NCBI RefSeq assembly: GCF_037975245.1
Contig: NC_092571.1
Location: forward strand, 9,586,501 to 9,650,500
Source of the DNA: Apostichopus japonicus
Taxonomy: Eukaryota; Echinodermata; Holothuroidea; Aspidochirotida; Stichopodidae
DNA length: 64,000 nucleotides
Direction of reading: 5' to 3'
Numbering within the stretch: the stretch's first letter is position 1; each line of letters starts with the position of its first letter. Below, one piece after another: positions 37,501 through 46,120 of the stretch. Below the pieces are notes generated by a model. The model saw nothing but the letters and a program-made list of their open reading frames with translations, did no database searches and was not told the DNA's origin. Position numbers and translations under genes: made by a program.

Positions 37501-37950
37501 TGCTAGTATGATAACATTTAGACTGACATTTCCTTTCAGTAGTTATGATATTGCCTCCTAGATACTGTAGTAGAAAGTAACATATATATATATGACTAAT
37601 GGCCAATAGATAAGAAACATCTCAAAGTCAATTGTTATTGTTACAATTCAATACATAAGTAGCTCTGTTATATTAGCATGTAAAATGTAAAAGCAGAAGG
37701 AACATGCAACTCTGTAATAATACCGTTCTTCTCCAGAAGAGGCACGTTGCTGCCCTTCATCTCCATCCTCCTCATGGTCACTGGAAGCAGATTCCAGTAC
37801 GATAACTGAATCCATTGGAATTACAGGCTCTGTATCTGTTGTAACATCTAACAACCCCTGTTTCTTCTTTCTTTCTTCCCTGATCTCCTCTAAGCTTTTC
37901 ACTCTCCAAGAATCTTTCTCTGCTTTGTCTACTTTCTGCTTATCCGACAT
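19502..37950 (-). CDS. CDK11: Cyclin-dependent kinase 11 (PITSLRE kinase), complete, 15 coding exons
   Basis: Nuclear Ser/Thr kinase that pairs with L-type cyclins and acts in transcription and pre-mRNA splicing (family knowledge). Coding exons 5' to 3': 37724-37950, 37115-37236, 36044-36296, 35156-35346, 34787-34930, 32957-33148, 32222-32422, 31017-31274, 28418-28539, 27486-27591, 26707-26936, 25397-25513, 23826-23974, 19962-20148, 19502-19588. The sum is 2586 nt: 861 aa plus stop (human about 795). Start [20 protein letters not shown] is the first ATG after a pyrimidine-rich acceptor. The N-terminus is Arg/Lys/Glu-rich (exons 2-5) with a Glu/Ser acidic tract (exons 6-7). Kinase domain: [11 protein letters not shown] (about 514-524), Lys536, PITSLRE 548-554, HRD 629-631, DFG 649-651, APE 674-676. 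The C-terminus GPGFHLKF matches the vertebrate ending. The acidic tract and exon 5 are the least conserved parts. Confidence 0.96.
20811..23810. repeat. 69-bp minisatellite, about 43 units, with a 1303-bp higher-order duplication
   Basis: Array in the CDK11 intron between exons 13 and 14. The unit contains GGCAAAGCAATCTTTGGAGC, CATACCAGTAATTCTGTGTG and TAAAGCCTTAGTGGTGGCTGG. Some units lack GTGTGT. A block starting about 20929 recurs almost unchanged 1303 bp later (20929/22232, 20999/22302, 21682/22985, 21752/23055), so a block of roughly 19 units was duplicated recently. The array ends about 14 bp from the exon 13 donor (GT at 23824-23825). Because 69 is a multiple of 3, long open frames appear on both strands; they are artefacts. 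Confidence 0.95.
24950..25340. repeat. Dispersed TGACCTTTGACCTC-type repeat with (CA)n end
   Basis: Two tandem half-units each hold TTTGACCCCTGGTGA, AAATGACCTTTGACCTCC (or a variant) and TTGGTCCAAG..TTCCC, followed by GGCGTCACACACACACACA and GGTTATGATTATCATCG. Related pieces occur at 1-65, 2960-3055, 17490-17790 and 63190-63700. Noncoding; class unknown. Confidence 0.6.
26005..26767 (-). repeat. Eleven tandem copies of an exon 3' end plus its splice donor
   Basis: 70-bp units (one of 69, one of 67) each carry, on the minus strand, the last ~53 nt of CDK11 exon 11 ([19 protein letters not shown]) followed by the donor GTGAGC and a few intron bases. Donors (GCTCAC on the plus strand) lie at 26005, 26075, 26144, 26214, 26284, 26354, 26424, 26491, 26561, 26631 and 26701. 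Only the copy at 26701-26706 adjoins the body of the exon. Reading through it gives [13 protein letters not shown] and a stop, so use of any downstream donor would truncate the kinase just after the APE motif. Confidence 0.95.
26707..26936 (-). CDS. CDK11: CDK11 exon 11: catalytic and activation loops, template of the 70-bp array
   Basis: 230 nt encoding [20 protein letters not shown] through LLLAIK, including HRDLKTSN, the DFG motif, the activation loop and WYRAPE. The acceptor is TTGATAAG (AG at 26937-26938) and the donor is AAG|GTGAGC. The frame enters in phase 1 from exon 10 and leaves in phase 0 to EYSVKIDMW. Its last ~53 nt seeded the adjacent tandem array. Most animals have LLLGAKEY here; this gene has LLLAIKEY. 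Confidence 0.95.
28758..30652. repeat. 22-bp minisatellite, about 87 units
   Basis: Units are of the type CATCACTCACAGCAACTCATGA, with variants TCATCGCAACT, TTGTGG and CACGG. A longer block repeats about 307 bp apart (for example TTGCAACTTAGGCATCAC at about 29414 and 29721), and blocks around 29980-30110 and 30230-30330 also repeat. It lies in the CDK11 intron between exons 8 and 9, 200-360 bp from both exons. The open frames inside (repeats of HSSQLxxSLxATxxIT) are periodicity artefacts. Confidence 0.95.
31352..31452. repeat. A/T-only low-complexity tract
   Basis: About 100 bp built from TTTAATTTAATTTTT and AAATTTAAAA blocks, almost without G or C, 78 bp upstream of the exon 8 acceptor on the minus strand. 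It could be a degraded poly(T) or a simple-repeat expansion. On the minus strand it offers A-rich sequence rather than a normal pyrimidine tract. Confidence 0.7.
32453..32658. mobile_element. Penelope-like retroelement remnant, two head-to-head LTR-like arms
   Basis: Flanked by a 13-bp direct repeat AAGTATGACAAAA (32440-32452 and 32659-32671). The insert is a fold-back. A perfect 42-bp palindrome at 32535-32576 forms the centre, and the outer arms (AATGTGTAAAAGTAAGTTGG at 32451-32470 and its near-complement at about 32581-32600) are inverted. The minus-strand arm contains a hammerhead-type motif (32470-32508). The plus-strand arm has the same sequence with that motif deleted. Hammerheads in the LTRs of Penelope-like elements are established; assignment of this fragment is inference. 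It lies just upstream of CDK11 exon 7. Confidence 0.7.
32470..32508 (-). ncRNA. Degenerate minimal type I hammerhead ribozyme motif
   Basis: On the minus strand: stem I GCCT/AGGC (32505-32508 with 32470-32473), core TTGAAGA where the consensus is CUGANGA, stem II GATCC-TGCTA-GGATC, then GAAAC-GTC with a 2-bp stem III without a loop, and the cleavage-site C at 32474. This layout is the minimal form known from Penelope-like elements. The first core base is T instead of C, so this copy is probably inactive. Confidence 0.6.
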
Positions 37951-37978
37951 AATCTTCACAATCCTTGTAAATAATACA
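37951..37978 (-). other. 5' UTR part of the CDK11 first coding exon
   Basis: The ATG at 37950-37948 is preceded by 28 nt back to a good acceptor (CTCATTTCAG, AG at 37979-37980 on the minus strand), implying at least one noncoding exon upstream. A candidate donor AAG|GTAAGG is at 42627-42628 (minus), but nothing proves the link. Confidence 0.5.
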
Positions 37979-39240
37979 CTGAAATGAGTCAAGATACAAT
38001 AGCTGTTTAAGCCAGAGTGACATTAAATCTTCCAGTGCTAACTTACAATATTTATACGGTAAGTGTCATCTATAATACTGTACCATAAACAAATTCAGCT
38101 GTAATTTCAATGATAAAGAGCTCTCTAAATTCTGCTGACCACAGGTAATTTTTGACCATCAACAAACACAACAGGTTATTCACACTTATTCTAGGGAAGT
38201 GTCAAATAAGACTTTCCCCTTCGTTAAATAGTAAAAATGATCTCTCCAACTACTCTAGGTGTAATATTACAAGCACATTGGTTTCCTTTCAAGACTCCCA
38301 TGAGTGGATAATTTGTTTCACAACAGTACTTAGTAATGTAATCACAAACTTGTGTACCTTCATTGTTGCATTTATGATACCAATGTTGACTACACAATGT
38401 GGAAGGGAGGGATTGTACATAAGTAAATATTATACAAGAGAACAGGGATGAAACTGAAGATGCCAGGACGATATATGGAGGAAGGGAATGCAAGGGACAA
38501 TCACACAATTCACTTTGATCCAAAACTCCCTCTAGGCAATGTAATTTATTTATTTTTTGTGGTGAAAATTCTATAGTTGAGTGACACTATAGTATGTGGT
38601 GTTTTACTTGGTGTATGGTTGTTCATACTATGCTTATGTAGGCCTTATTTTTCAGACAACTGAATTTGGCCCATTTTGACAACCTAATTAAAAATACAGT
38701 ATGTTATATGTGGCAACCTGTAAACTTCCTTCAAAATCTACCTACTCAAGACATCCACTTGTACTCAGTCAACATAAATGCAAGTATCACAGAACTGTCA
38801 ACTGGTTTACACGTGTGTAGACTTGGGATCTACTCTGAACGACATGAATACACAGTTCTTAGTAAAATCTGTAACAACAACCTTCTGATTACAAAATCAA
38901 TTATCAGCACTGTACCTGTTGGGTACTGTGTGGACCGGTGGTTGTGCTCCCACAGCAAGCAATGTGTTGCATTGGATAGAAAAAGTGTATCTGCAGATTT
39001 TTCAAAGGATTATCTGTCAGTCACCTTACTGTAGCTGCATTGCAGGTAATCCTAAAAAATGTAACAAGAATGTTAATCACTTTGAACCGATTTGCACTTC
39101 AAAAAAACGTAAATGGAAAATGAACGGAAAACTTGAAAAACCAAGACAAGAATAGTTAGAATACAGTAAGCAATCAATGTGATATTGTGAACACTCTGGT
39201 TATGAAGACCAACATATGCTTCTATTAATCCCAAGTCAGT
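37979..39240. other. Presumed CDK11 5' intron or flank, no recognised gene
   Basis: No conserved coding sequence or RNA gene was recognised. The longest frame (38666-39034, plus, 122 codons) has no motif, no similarity I know and no supporting context. Confidence 0.5.
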
Positions 39241-39806
39241 GATAGCTCTGGTGATCAGATGGAGTTATTTTGCATTGTTGATTAACTCCTACAGAAGCAC
39301 AAAGGACCAGTCCTCACTACAGTAATTTTGATTCCGATCAAGCTCTTGCTGATCATTTCTCACACTTCTAAGAGAATATTGAAAGCATAGAAAGTCCTTC
39401 ACTTCTGGCATATGATCACAACCTGAAGTGACTCCATCATGTATTCTATTATTCCTTCTACCGACAAATGAGATGGAGGTAGAGAATATTATAATGAAAC
39501 ATGTGATCTATACCAGCATATGATCAAGCAGAATATCGATGTGTTTGTTCCTTATATCACCAATATTGTTTATATGTCCCTGTCAACTGGATCCTTTCTG
39601 GAGAGTCAGAAAGTTGCACATGTTCGTCCACACAAAATTGGCCTGGATAAAGTTTAAAAAATCATTGTCTCATTACTAACCTCAAATTCTTCAGGAAAAC
39701 CAACGAACCCGTAGTGTTTTCTCGGATTAATGACCATAAAACTACTAATAAATTATCTGATGTCTTTTAGTCGGCATACAAGCCATACCATGGGACAGTC
39801 TGCACT

Positions 39807-41295
39807 TATGCAGAAGGTATATATTATTAGAAGGTACAGGTACTGTATATCTCAGATGATGTGTGTAAGACTTTAATCCATGCCCTTGTGACATCAAACT
39901 GGATTACTGCAATGCCCTGCTACAGTATATGGCCTGCCTCACAAGCTGACCGATCGCCTTCAGCGAGTTCAGAATCGCGCCTCACGGCTTGTAAGTCGCA
40001 CTCGTAGACATGAGCATATTACACCTGTATTACGTGACTTACATTGGTTGCCTATTCATTGCAGGTTCAATTATAAGATTCTGTACATATAAGTCACTTA
40101 ATGGTTTAGCCCCTATCTACCTCTCTGAATTAATACATAAATACAAGCCTACTCGATCTCTACACTCAGAATCCAAGTCCTTACTTACCAAACCTGTCAT
40201 TAAAACTTCTACATACAGAAACAGGCGTTTCGATTACTCATCTGCGACATTATGGAACAGTTTATCGGAGGAAGCTAAGTGTGCCAAAAATATAGACTAG
40301 TCAAAAACCTTTCTATTTAGATCTGCATTACATTAACCGTGCTTTCTATACTATTTATATTGTCACAGTATTACAACGCATTTTCCATTTTGCATTTACA
40401 GCGCTTTTAAAATTTTAATCTTACACATATATATTTCAAATTTTAAGAATTTGTATGTATAATTTTTGATTTCCCATTTGCAGTTTTTATACAATTTATT
40501 GTCAGATTGTATATATATAACAAATTTTCTACCCTTTTTATACCTTACATTTAGTGTTGCTACGATAATCGTTTTCAATATCGGTATCGGCCGATATTTG
40601 CAATATCGGCAGCATATCGGTATCGGTAAAATTTTGCCTAATTGCCGATAACAGCAAACCGATATTGAACTTTTCTTTTTAACAGCAGTGCTACTTCTTT
40701 ATACTTGCAATGATCTGTTAATCTGCCTACGACGATCCATTTCTTTAGCGTCAGTTAAACTCAGATTCATTTTCGATTAATATCCATGGAAAGCTGACCC
40801 TCCGTAACCTCTAAAAACATGTCTACGGCGAGCGAATATAACCAATGACCTTCGTGAACCTTGGCCTACACACAGCATTAGTGCAGCATATATACACTGT
40901 ACTAACCATTCATTTTCTCAAAGGCCGTGAAAACCTTGAACATGATGTATAACTGCACAGTTCAGCAGTGTTGGAAAACCTTGTTCAATTTCCCGCGAAC
41001 ACAAAATACTGACAACTTTTTTTATTTAAATTGTCACGAAACTGATAAATTTAAAAAGGCTCACATTTACTGCGTCCAGTTTATTTTGACTGTTAAAAAA
41101 TATCGGTATCGTATCGGTATGGGACCGATATTGGGATGATAATATCGGATATCGGCCAAAACCGATATTGGTGATATCGGCGCAACACTACTTACATTAA
41201 CGATTTATATATTTATATGTTTGTATTTTACTGTAAAGCGCCTTAGAGCAATTTCTGATTGGAAAAGGCGCTATAGAAATTTTGTAAAATAAATG
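39807..41295 (+). mobile_element. Younger 5'-truncated LINE inserted in the older LINE
   Basis: Flanked by an 11-bp target duplication CAGTCTGCACT (39796-39806 and 41296-41306). It carries only the C-terminal part of ORF2: LTDRLQRVQNRASRLVSRT, then LAPIYLSELIHKYKPTRSLH and FDYSSATLWNSLSEEAKCAK, followed by a 3' UTR ending in the GCGCCTTAGAGCAA...GGCGCTATAGAAAT hairpin-like tail and AAAATAAAT. Its 3' UTR is interrupted by a hAT element (40552-41190). One frameshift lies near 40060 and a stop after KNID. Confidence 0.85.
40552..41190. mobile_element. hAT-type MITE with perfect 8-bp target duplication
   Basis: 639 bp. Ends TAGTGTTGC (left) and GCAACACTA (right). The target duplication CTTACATT is perfect at 40544-40551 and 41191-41198. 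The subterminal regions are packed with CGATATTG/CAATATCGGT-type repeats in both orientations. Noncoding. It sits in the 3' UTR of the younger LINE and so is the youngest of three nested insertions. Confidence 0.9.
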
Positions 41296-41880
41296 CAGTC
41301 TGCACTGTATGTTTAAATAAAGACATCCTCTCATTATTGGACAAAGCATATGCCACTGCTCTAGTTCTTTTAGACTTGAGCGCCATACTGTCGACCACAA
41401 TATTCTTCTTTGTCATCTCAGAGATCACCTCGGTATACAGGAAAAAGCCCTAGATTGCTGCATATCATACCTATCACAAAGACCACAGTACAGTATGTTT
41501 GTATCTGAGAAGCAACCTCTAAACCTGTTATTTTAGATTATTCTGTTCCACAGGGCTCTGTTCTTGGCACGCAGTGGTTTAGTTAATATACAGTACTTAC
41601 AGCCCAAATGAAATCAGGAACCAAGAGTTACAATACCATGCTTATAAATGCAGAGGACACCCAACAATATATATTACATTCAAACCGACTCTATGCAGAC
41701 CATCGAATTGACCCTCAAACTTGGGTGTTATTTTTTATTCTTCCACAATAATGAAGCCACACATATCAATGTCATTCGGTCATCTAGCTTGTAGTACATT
41801 TGGATTATAGGATAATATTTGCAAATATTTGAATCTCAAACTCGATCCACATATTGCACTCATCATAACAGACTAAACGC

Positions 41881-42774
41881 TCAGGCATATCCATATCGAC
41901 TACACTAAGGCACAAGAAACCCATAAACACAGAATAATGAAAACTCACAATGAGCAGCTTAGGTTCAACAGAGGCTTTATACAGAACGATAGGATGCACT
42001 CACGCTTCAGACCCAAAATGTACAGACAACACTGAAACAAAAACAAAACCAAAGGCAGCGTGGGATAACAGATTGAACACAAAAACACACAGATGACAGG
42101 AACAAACAATAAATATCTCCACAGTAACGAACCACAAAGTATTTTGATGATAAGAAAATCCCAGAAATGAACAAGTTTTAAGAGCTCTGATAAGTATGTC
42201 ATTATGTCATGTGTACGATTCAGCGACACAACTTAACGTAGGGTTGTTTCAGGCCAATGCACTTGGTTCCTTGCAACTGAGCCTCCTCGTTTTCAGAAAG
42301 GTGTTTTCCGACAGTTGCGGGGTATTCTATAATTACTTCAACATGACAAACACTGCATTCCTGACACTATCATGCGGTCGTCATGTACTTATCTATATCG
42401 ACATTTCGCTAAACACATACCTTTGAGGGACTATAGCATAATTGAATAGAGCCGACGTCGAACATGACATAGCCTAGGCTACAGTGTGCACAACACAAGG
42501 CTAAGCAGTAACTTAGATGAAGTATCTAGGCCTAACTTAAGGCTACTGCAAACAACGTGGATGGTAAATTAATACTTTATTTATATTATGCTTCGTAGCA
42601 GGAACTCAAACATAAGATATATCCTTACCTTGGCACACCAAATATCTTGAAACAAAACAGTTACTGGATAGTCGATGAAGACTTCATCCAAGTATCACAT
42701 GCCGTTATCTCTAGTCGTTATTGCCTTGCAGCAATTTCGAACTTGTGTTATAATCTGTTTGAACGTAGCAGCCA
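41881..42774. other. No recognised gene
   Basis: Left flank of the large element A. It contains a candidate splice donor on the minus strand (CCAAG|GTAAGG, 42627-42628) that could belong to a noncoding first exon of CDK11. I see no conserved coding sequence. Confidence 0.4.
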
Positions 42775-43356
42775 CTATCAGCAGCCACTAACAGCAGCCA
42801 ATAGTGTATACATCAACGATACACGCCGTTGGCCACTGATGTTGGTACACTATGACGAGCGCTGGGTACGCTGTGGCGGAAACGTGGATCCCTAGCAGCC
42901 ACTAAGGGCAGCCTATGTTAGCCGACAATAACAAGACCATTACTTTTACGTACCTGTTTTATAGCGATAATAATTAACGCTATGCATACTGTAAAATGCC
43001 AATAATTGTACCATATGAGAGAGATAAGATGTTGCTCTTTCATGTGATATAATTTTGGAATTTAATGGTGGACGATTTCTGCATCCATATTGAACTGAAA
43101 CTTGTGATCCTACCAAATCTTGTGGAGAAAGGCGTTAATTGCGGCAATTTTTATACCATTTTTTTTCTTTTTTTTCAAATGTCTAAACAATTAATTTATG
43201 AGAATATGCAACAGTCAACAGAGGTACAATGACGATGTTAAGTTATTCCTCTTACACGTGGTATGAAAAAACAGTCCGTAACACTTTGATTTAATAAAAT
43301 TCGATGGCTACAAACCGTTCGATCCTAACAGGAGTGGGATGCAAATGGGAAAATTA

Positions 43357-43984
43357 GGGTGTTTCTAAAACGAATGACAATTGCGTTACACATAACGAAT
43401 GACAATATGTTGTACGCACTAAAAAAGTGCGTTGACTAAAACGAATGACAGTAATGACAGCACAGACATTTGCTTCAACCGGATATCACAGTTCAGACTT
43501 CGTGGATATCTAGATCTAGTAAAGTACGGACAAGATAAAAACGCACCTTATAGTAAGCGAAATTGTAAGTCTGATATTAAAAAGTAAATTTAACGTCATG
43601 TTTCCGATATTAATTGTTAGAAACTAACAATACTATAATCTTGAAACGGCTTCAGTTATCTTTCTATATAAATCTACAGAGGTAAAAAGCCCAGCACTCA
43701 AGCGCATTCTCACACAAAAACTTTCCCTGTGGTTTCTGTCCGTAAATTACACCAAAACCCTGCAACCACGTTATATGCGATTTTCCTCAAATCATATTTG
43801 CGCAGAAAACCAATAACCGCATTTACTCCACTCCGTTAATCATTCTATCTCTTCTCAATACTGTCCTTCGTTGTCATTCGTTGTCATTCGGTGTCATTGG
43901 TTGTCATTCGCCTTCATTCGCAAATGCTAATTAACCCTGTACAAAGTCAATTGTCATTCGCTGTCATTCGTTTTAGTTTGTCCC
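43357..43984. mobile_element. 628-bp MITE with GGG ends and CGAATGACA repeats
   Basis: Perfect 8-bp target duplication GAAAATTA at 43349-43356 and 43985-43992. Inverted ends GGGTGTTTCTAAAACGAATG (left) and the complement of GGGACAAACTAAAACGAATG (right). CGAATGACA or its complement occurs repeatedly near both ends (about 43370-43450 and 43870-43980). An 8-bp duplication with GGG ends fits Merlin or hAT. Noncoding, nested in element A. Confidence 0.85.
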
Positions 43985-44035
43985 GAAAATTAGCTCGAAA
44001 TGCGCGGTAATGTGTTGTGATCCAAACGTATTATT

Positions 44036-44790
44036 ACTTCAAAATCGATTAATTTGGGTTATCGACCTAGTTAGGAGGTCCGGTTAGCATCACTTGAAAG
44101 AATAAAAATTTCTTCTTTCACGTGTTATACCTACTATTGGTAAGAAAGCCGATTTTTTTACCAAAACTTTAAAAAAAAATAGTTTTTAAATATTGATTAA
44201 CTTTTTTTTGTTCTTCAAAATCGATTAAGTTGAGATATGGTGCCTATTGAGATGTCCGGTTAGCACCACATTAAAGTAAACACGTTCATCTTTCACGTGG
44301 TATATCTCTACTATCGGTAAGAAAACTGATTTCTTGACCAAAAGTAGCCTTAAAGTTTTAATCCCGATACGGACCACTCTCTAAACGCGCTGTATATGCG
44401 TAATGTGTAATGATCATTAAACTGTTTACATTTTTTTGTTCTTCAAAATCGATTAAGTTGAGATATGGAGCCTATTGAGATGTCCGGTTAGCACCACATT
44501 AAAGTAAAAGGTTCTTCTTTCACGTGGTATACCTCTACTATCGGTAACAAAACTGATTTCTTGACCAAAAGTGGCCTTAAAGTGTTAACCCCGATACGGA
44601 CCACTCTCTAAACGCGCTGTATATACTTTAATTTGTAATGATCATTAAACTGTTTGAATTTTTTTTTGTTCTTCAAAATCGATCAAGTTGAGATATGGAG
44701 CCTACTAGGATGTCCGGTTAGCACCGCATTAAAGTAGAAAGGTTCCTCTTTCACGGGGTATACATCTACTATCGGTAACAAAAATTATTT
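44036..44790 (+). repeat. Subterminal ~230-bp tandem repeats, left arm of element A
   Basis: Four units, the first diverged, beginning at about 44036, 44210, 44438 and 44668 (spacing 228-230 for the last three). Shared text includes TTCTTCAAAATCGATTAAG, GATGTCCGGTTAGCACCACA, TTTCACGTGGTATA, ATCCCGATACGGACCACTCT and AAACGCGCTGTATAT. The same unit occurs inverted at 54700-55080. Confidence 0.9.
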
Positions 44791-45303
44791 CTCGATTAGA
44801 TTTATTTATGGTGCAGTTTTGTCCTTCTTGTCGGAACAAACTAATTATTTGTGCTCCATAGCTTCTCTTTGTAGCAAATCTAATTCTGTGCTCCACCTAT
44901 ACCGAAATATCAGACTATAAAGGCAAAATATGTAATCAAACAAAATTGATAACTTTTCGTCGTACTGTATTTTCTTTCAAAAGAAGTTAGTCATTTATCT
45001 TTTTGCATCATGCCAAAAAAATCTTCACATCGTACCATAAGACCACATATAACCAACATGAAGTCTGTGTTGAATACATTGTACATTTAACACACGCTCG
45101 GATACTTTTGTTAACTAGTACGATTCATCTTGCATTCCTATGATCTTGAGGTTCTAAAGAATGACTGACGATATTAATCTCTCTTCTCGTTACCTCTTTG
45201 TAAAAGTATAATTTGTAACATTATCGCAACAATAAAACGTCTTATAAGTTACACAGACTCTCTATGAGACATGGCAAACCCTATATTCACACTTAGTTAC
45301 ATC

Positions 45304-45586
45304 CAGTAGCATATCTCCAATGAGGGTCGGTTGCCAAGGGCACCCACACCCCTCCAAATGACCCACACTATTGGAAATAATTATAATCCTTCCCTATTTA
45401 AAACACAAACACTTCATAATTTAGACAGTATACCACATCTCAAAAGAACAGATCACAAGTTGGCCCTCATGAAGAGTGTAATTGGTTAAACTCACCTCCC
45501 CACCCTACCCACACACATGATGCGATTAAGCCCCACCCACCACCCTCGCATAGACAAATTCTTAGCTACGCCACTGTTTAAGCCAG
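45304..45586. mobile_element. Possible hAT-like MITE remnant
   Basis: Left CAGTAGCATATCTCC and right complement CAGTGGCGTAGCTAAG resemble common hAT MITE ends. The interior has CACCCACAC/CACCCACCACCC runs. No target duplication is visible, so the boundaries are uncertain. Confidence 0.3.
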
Positions 45587-46120
45587 TCTTAACTCACTAT
45601 TGACCCTTTCTAAAGTTAAGGGAAGCGTTTCTTGTTATATTGCATTAATAATTTTGAACAATACTCTCTAATAAACGTCCACATTTCTTTCACTGAAGTT
45701 AACATTCTGTTACATCAACACACAAAGGATGAAATCTTCCTCTCTCAACTCAACTCTTTGCAAGCGTATGCACACAGCTAACCAACAAACACACTCCATC
45801 ATATCAAAAATGCTACATAAACCATCATACCATATATGGAACAATACTTATTACCTGGTCCGTTTGCTGTGTTATTCGGGAAAATGATAATAAAACCAAT
45901 TGCAATGGCAACCGCTTAATCTTCAATCCACAAGATACAACTTTACAGAAAATGTCCTAACAAAAATTAAGACATAATAAAAATGGTCAGACAAGGGAAA
46001 TGACAATGTAAAACAATTTGGATGAAAATTAATTTTAAGGTTACTTATATTGATCGGTTGCTAAGTAGTGCTATATTATCCTTTCCTGTGATATTCTCAT
46101 CAACAGCATACATCATATAT

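Larger units (their letters stand above)
39250..41880 (+). mobile_element. Older LINE copy, reverse transcriptase region, interrupted
   Basis: Parts 39250-39806 and 41307-41880 are one decayed LINE ORF2. The first part has frame-broken SDQALADHFSHFF-like and ITNIVYMSLSTGSFLES text, then KPYHG. The second has ALVLLDLSA and a broken VPQGSVLGT-like motif. Deleting the insert plus one copy of the 11-bp repeat makes the frame continuous across the junction, proving these are two halves of one copy. CR1/L2-like by motif style. Confidence 0.8.

Noticed and set aside
38666-39034. 122-codon plus-strand frame upstream of CDK11
   Set aside because: No motif, no splice or start context and no recognised family; compatible with chance.
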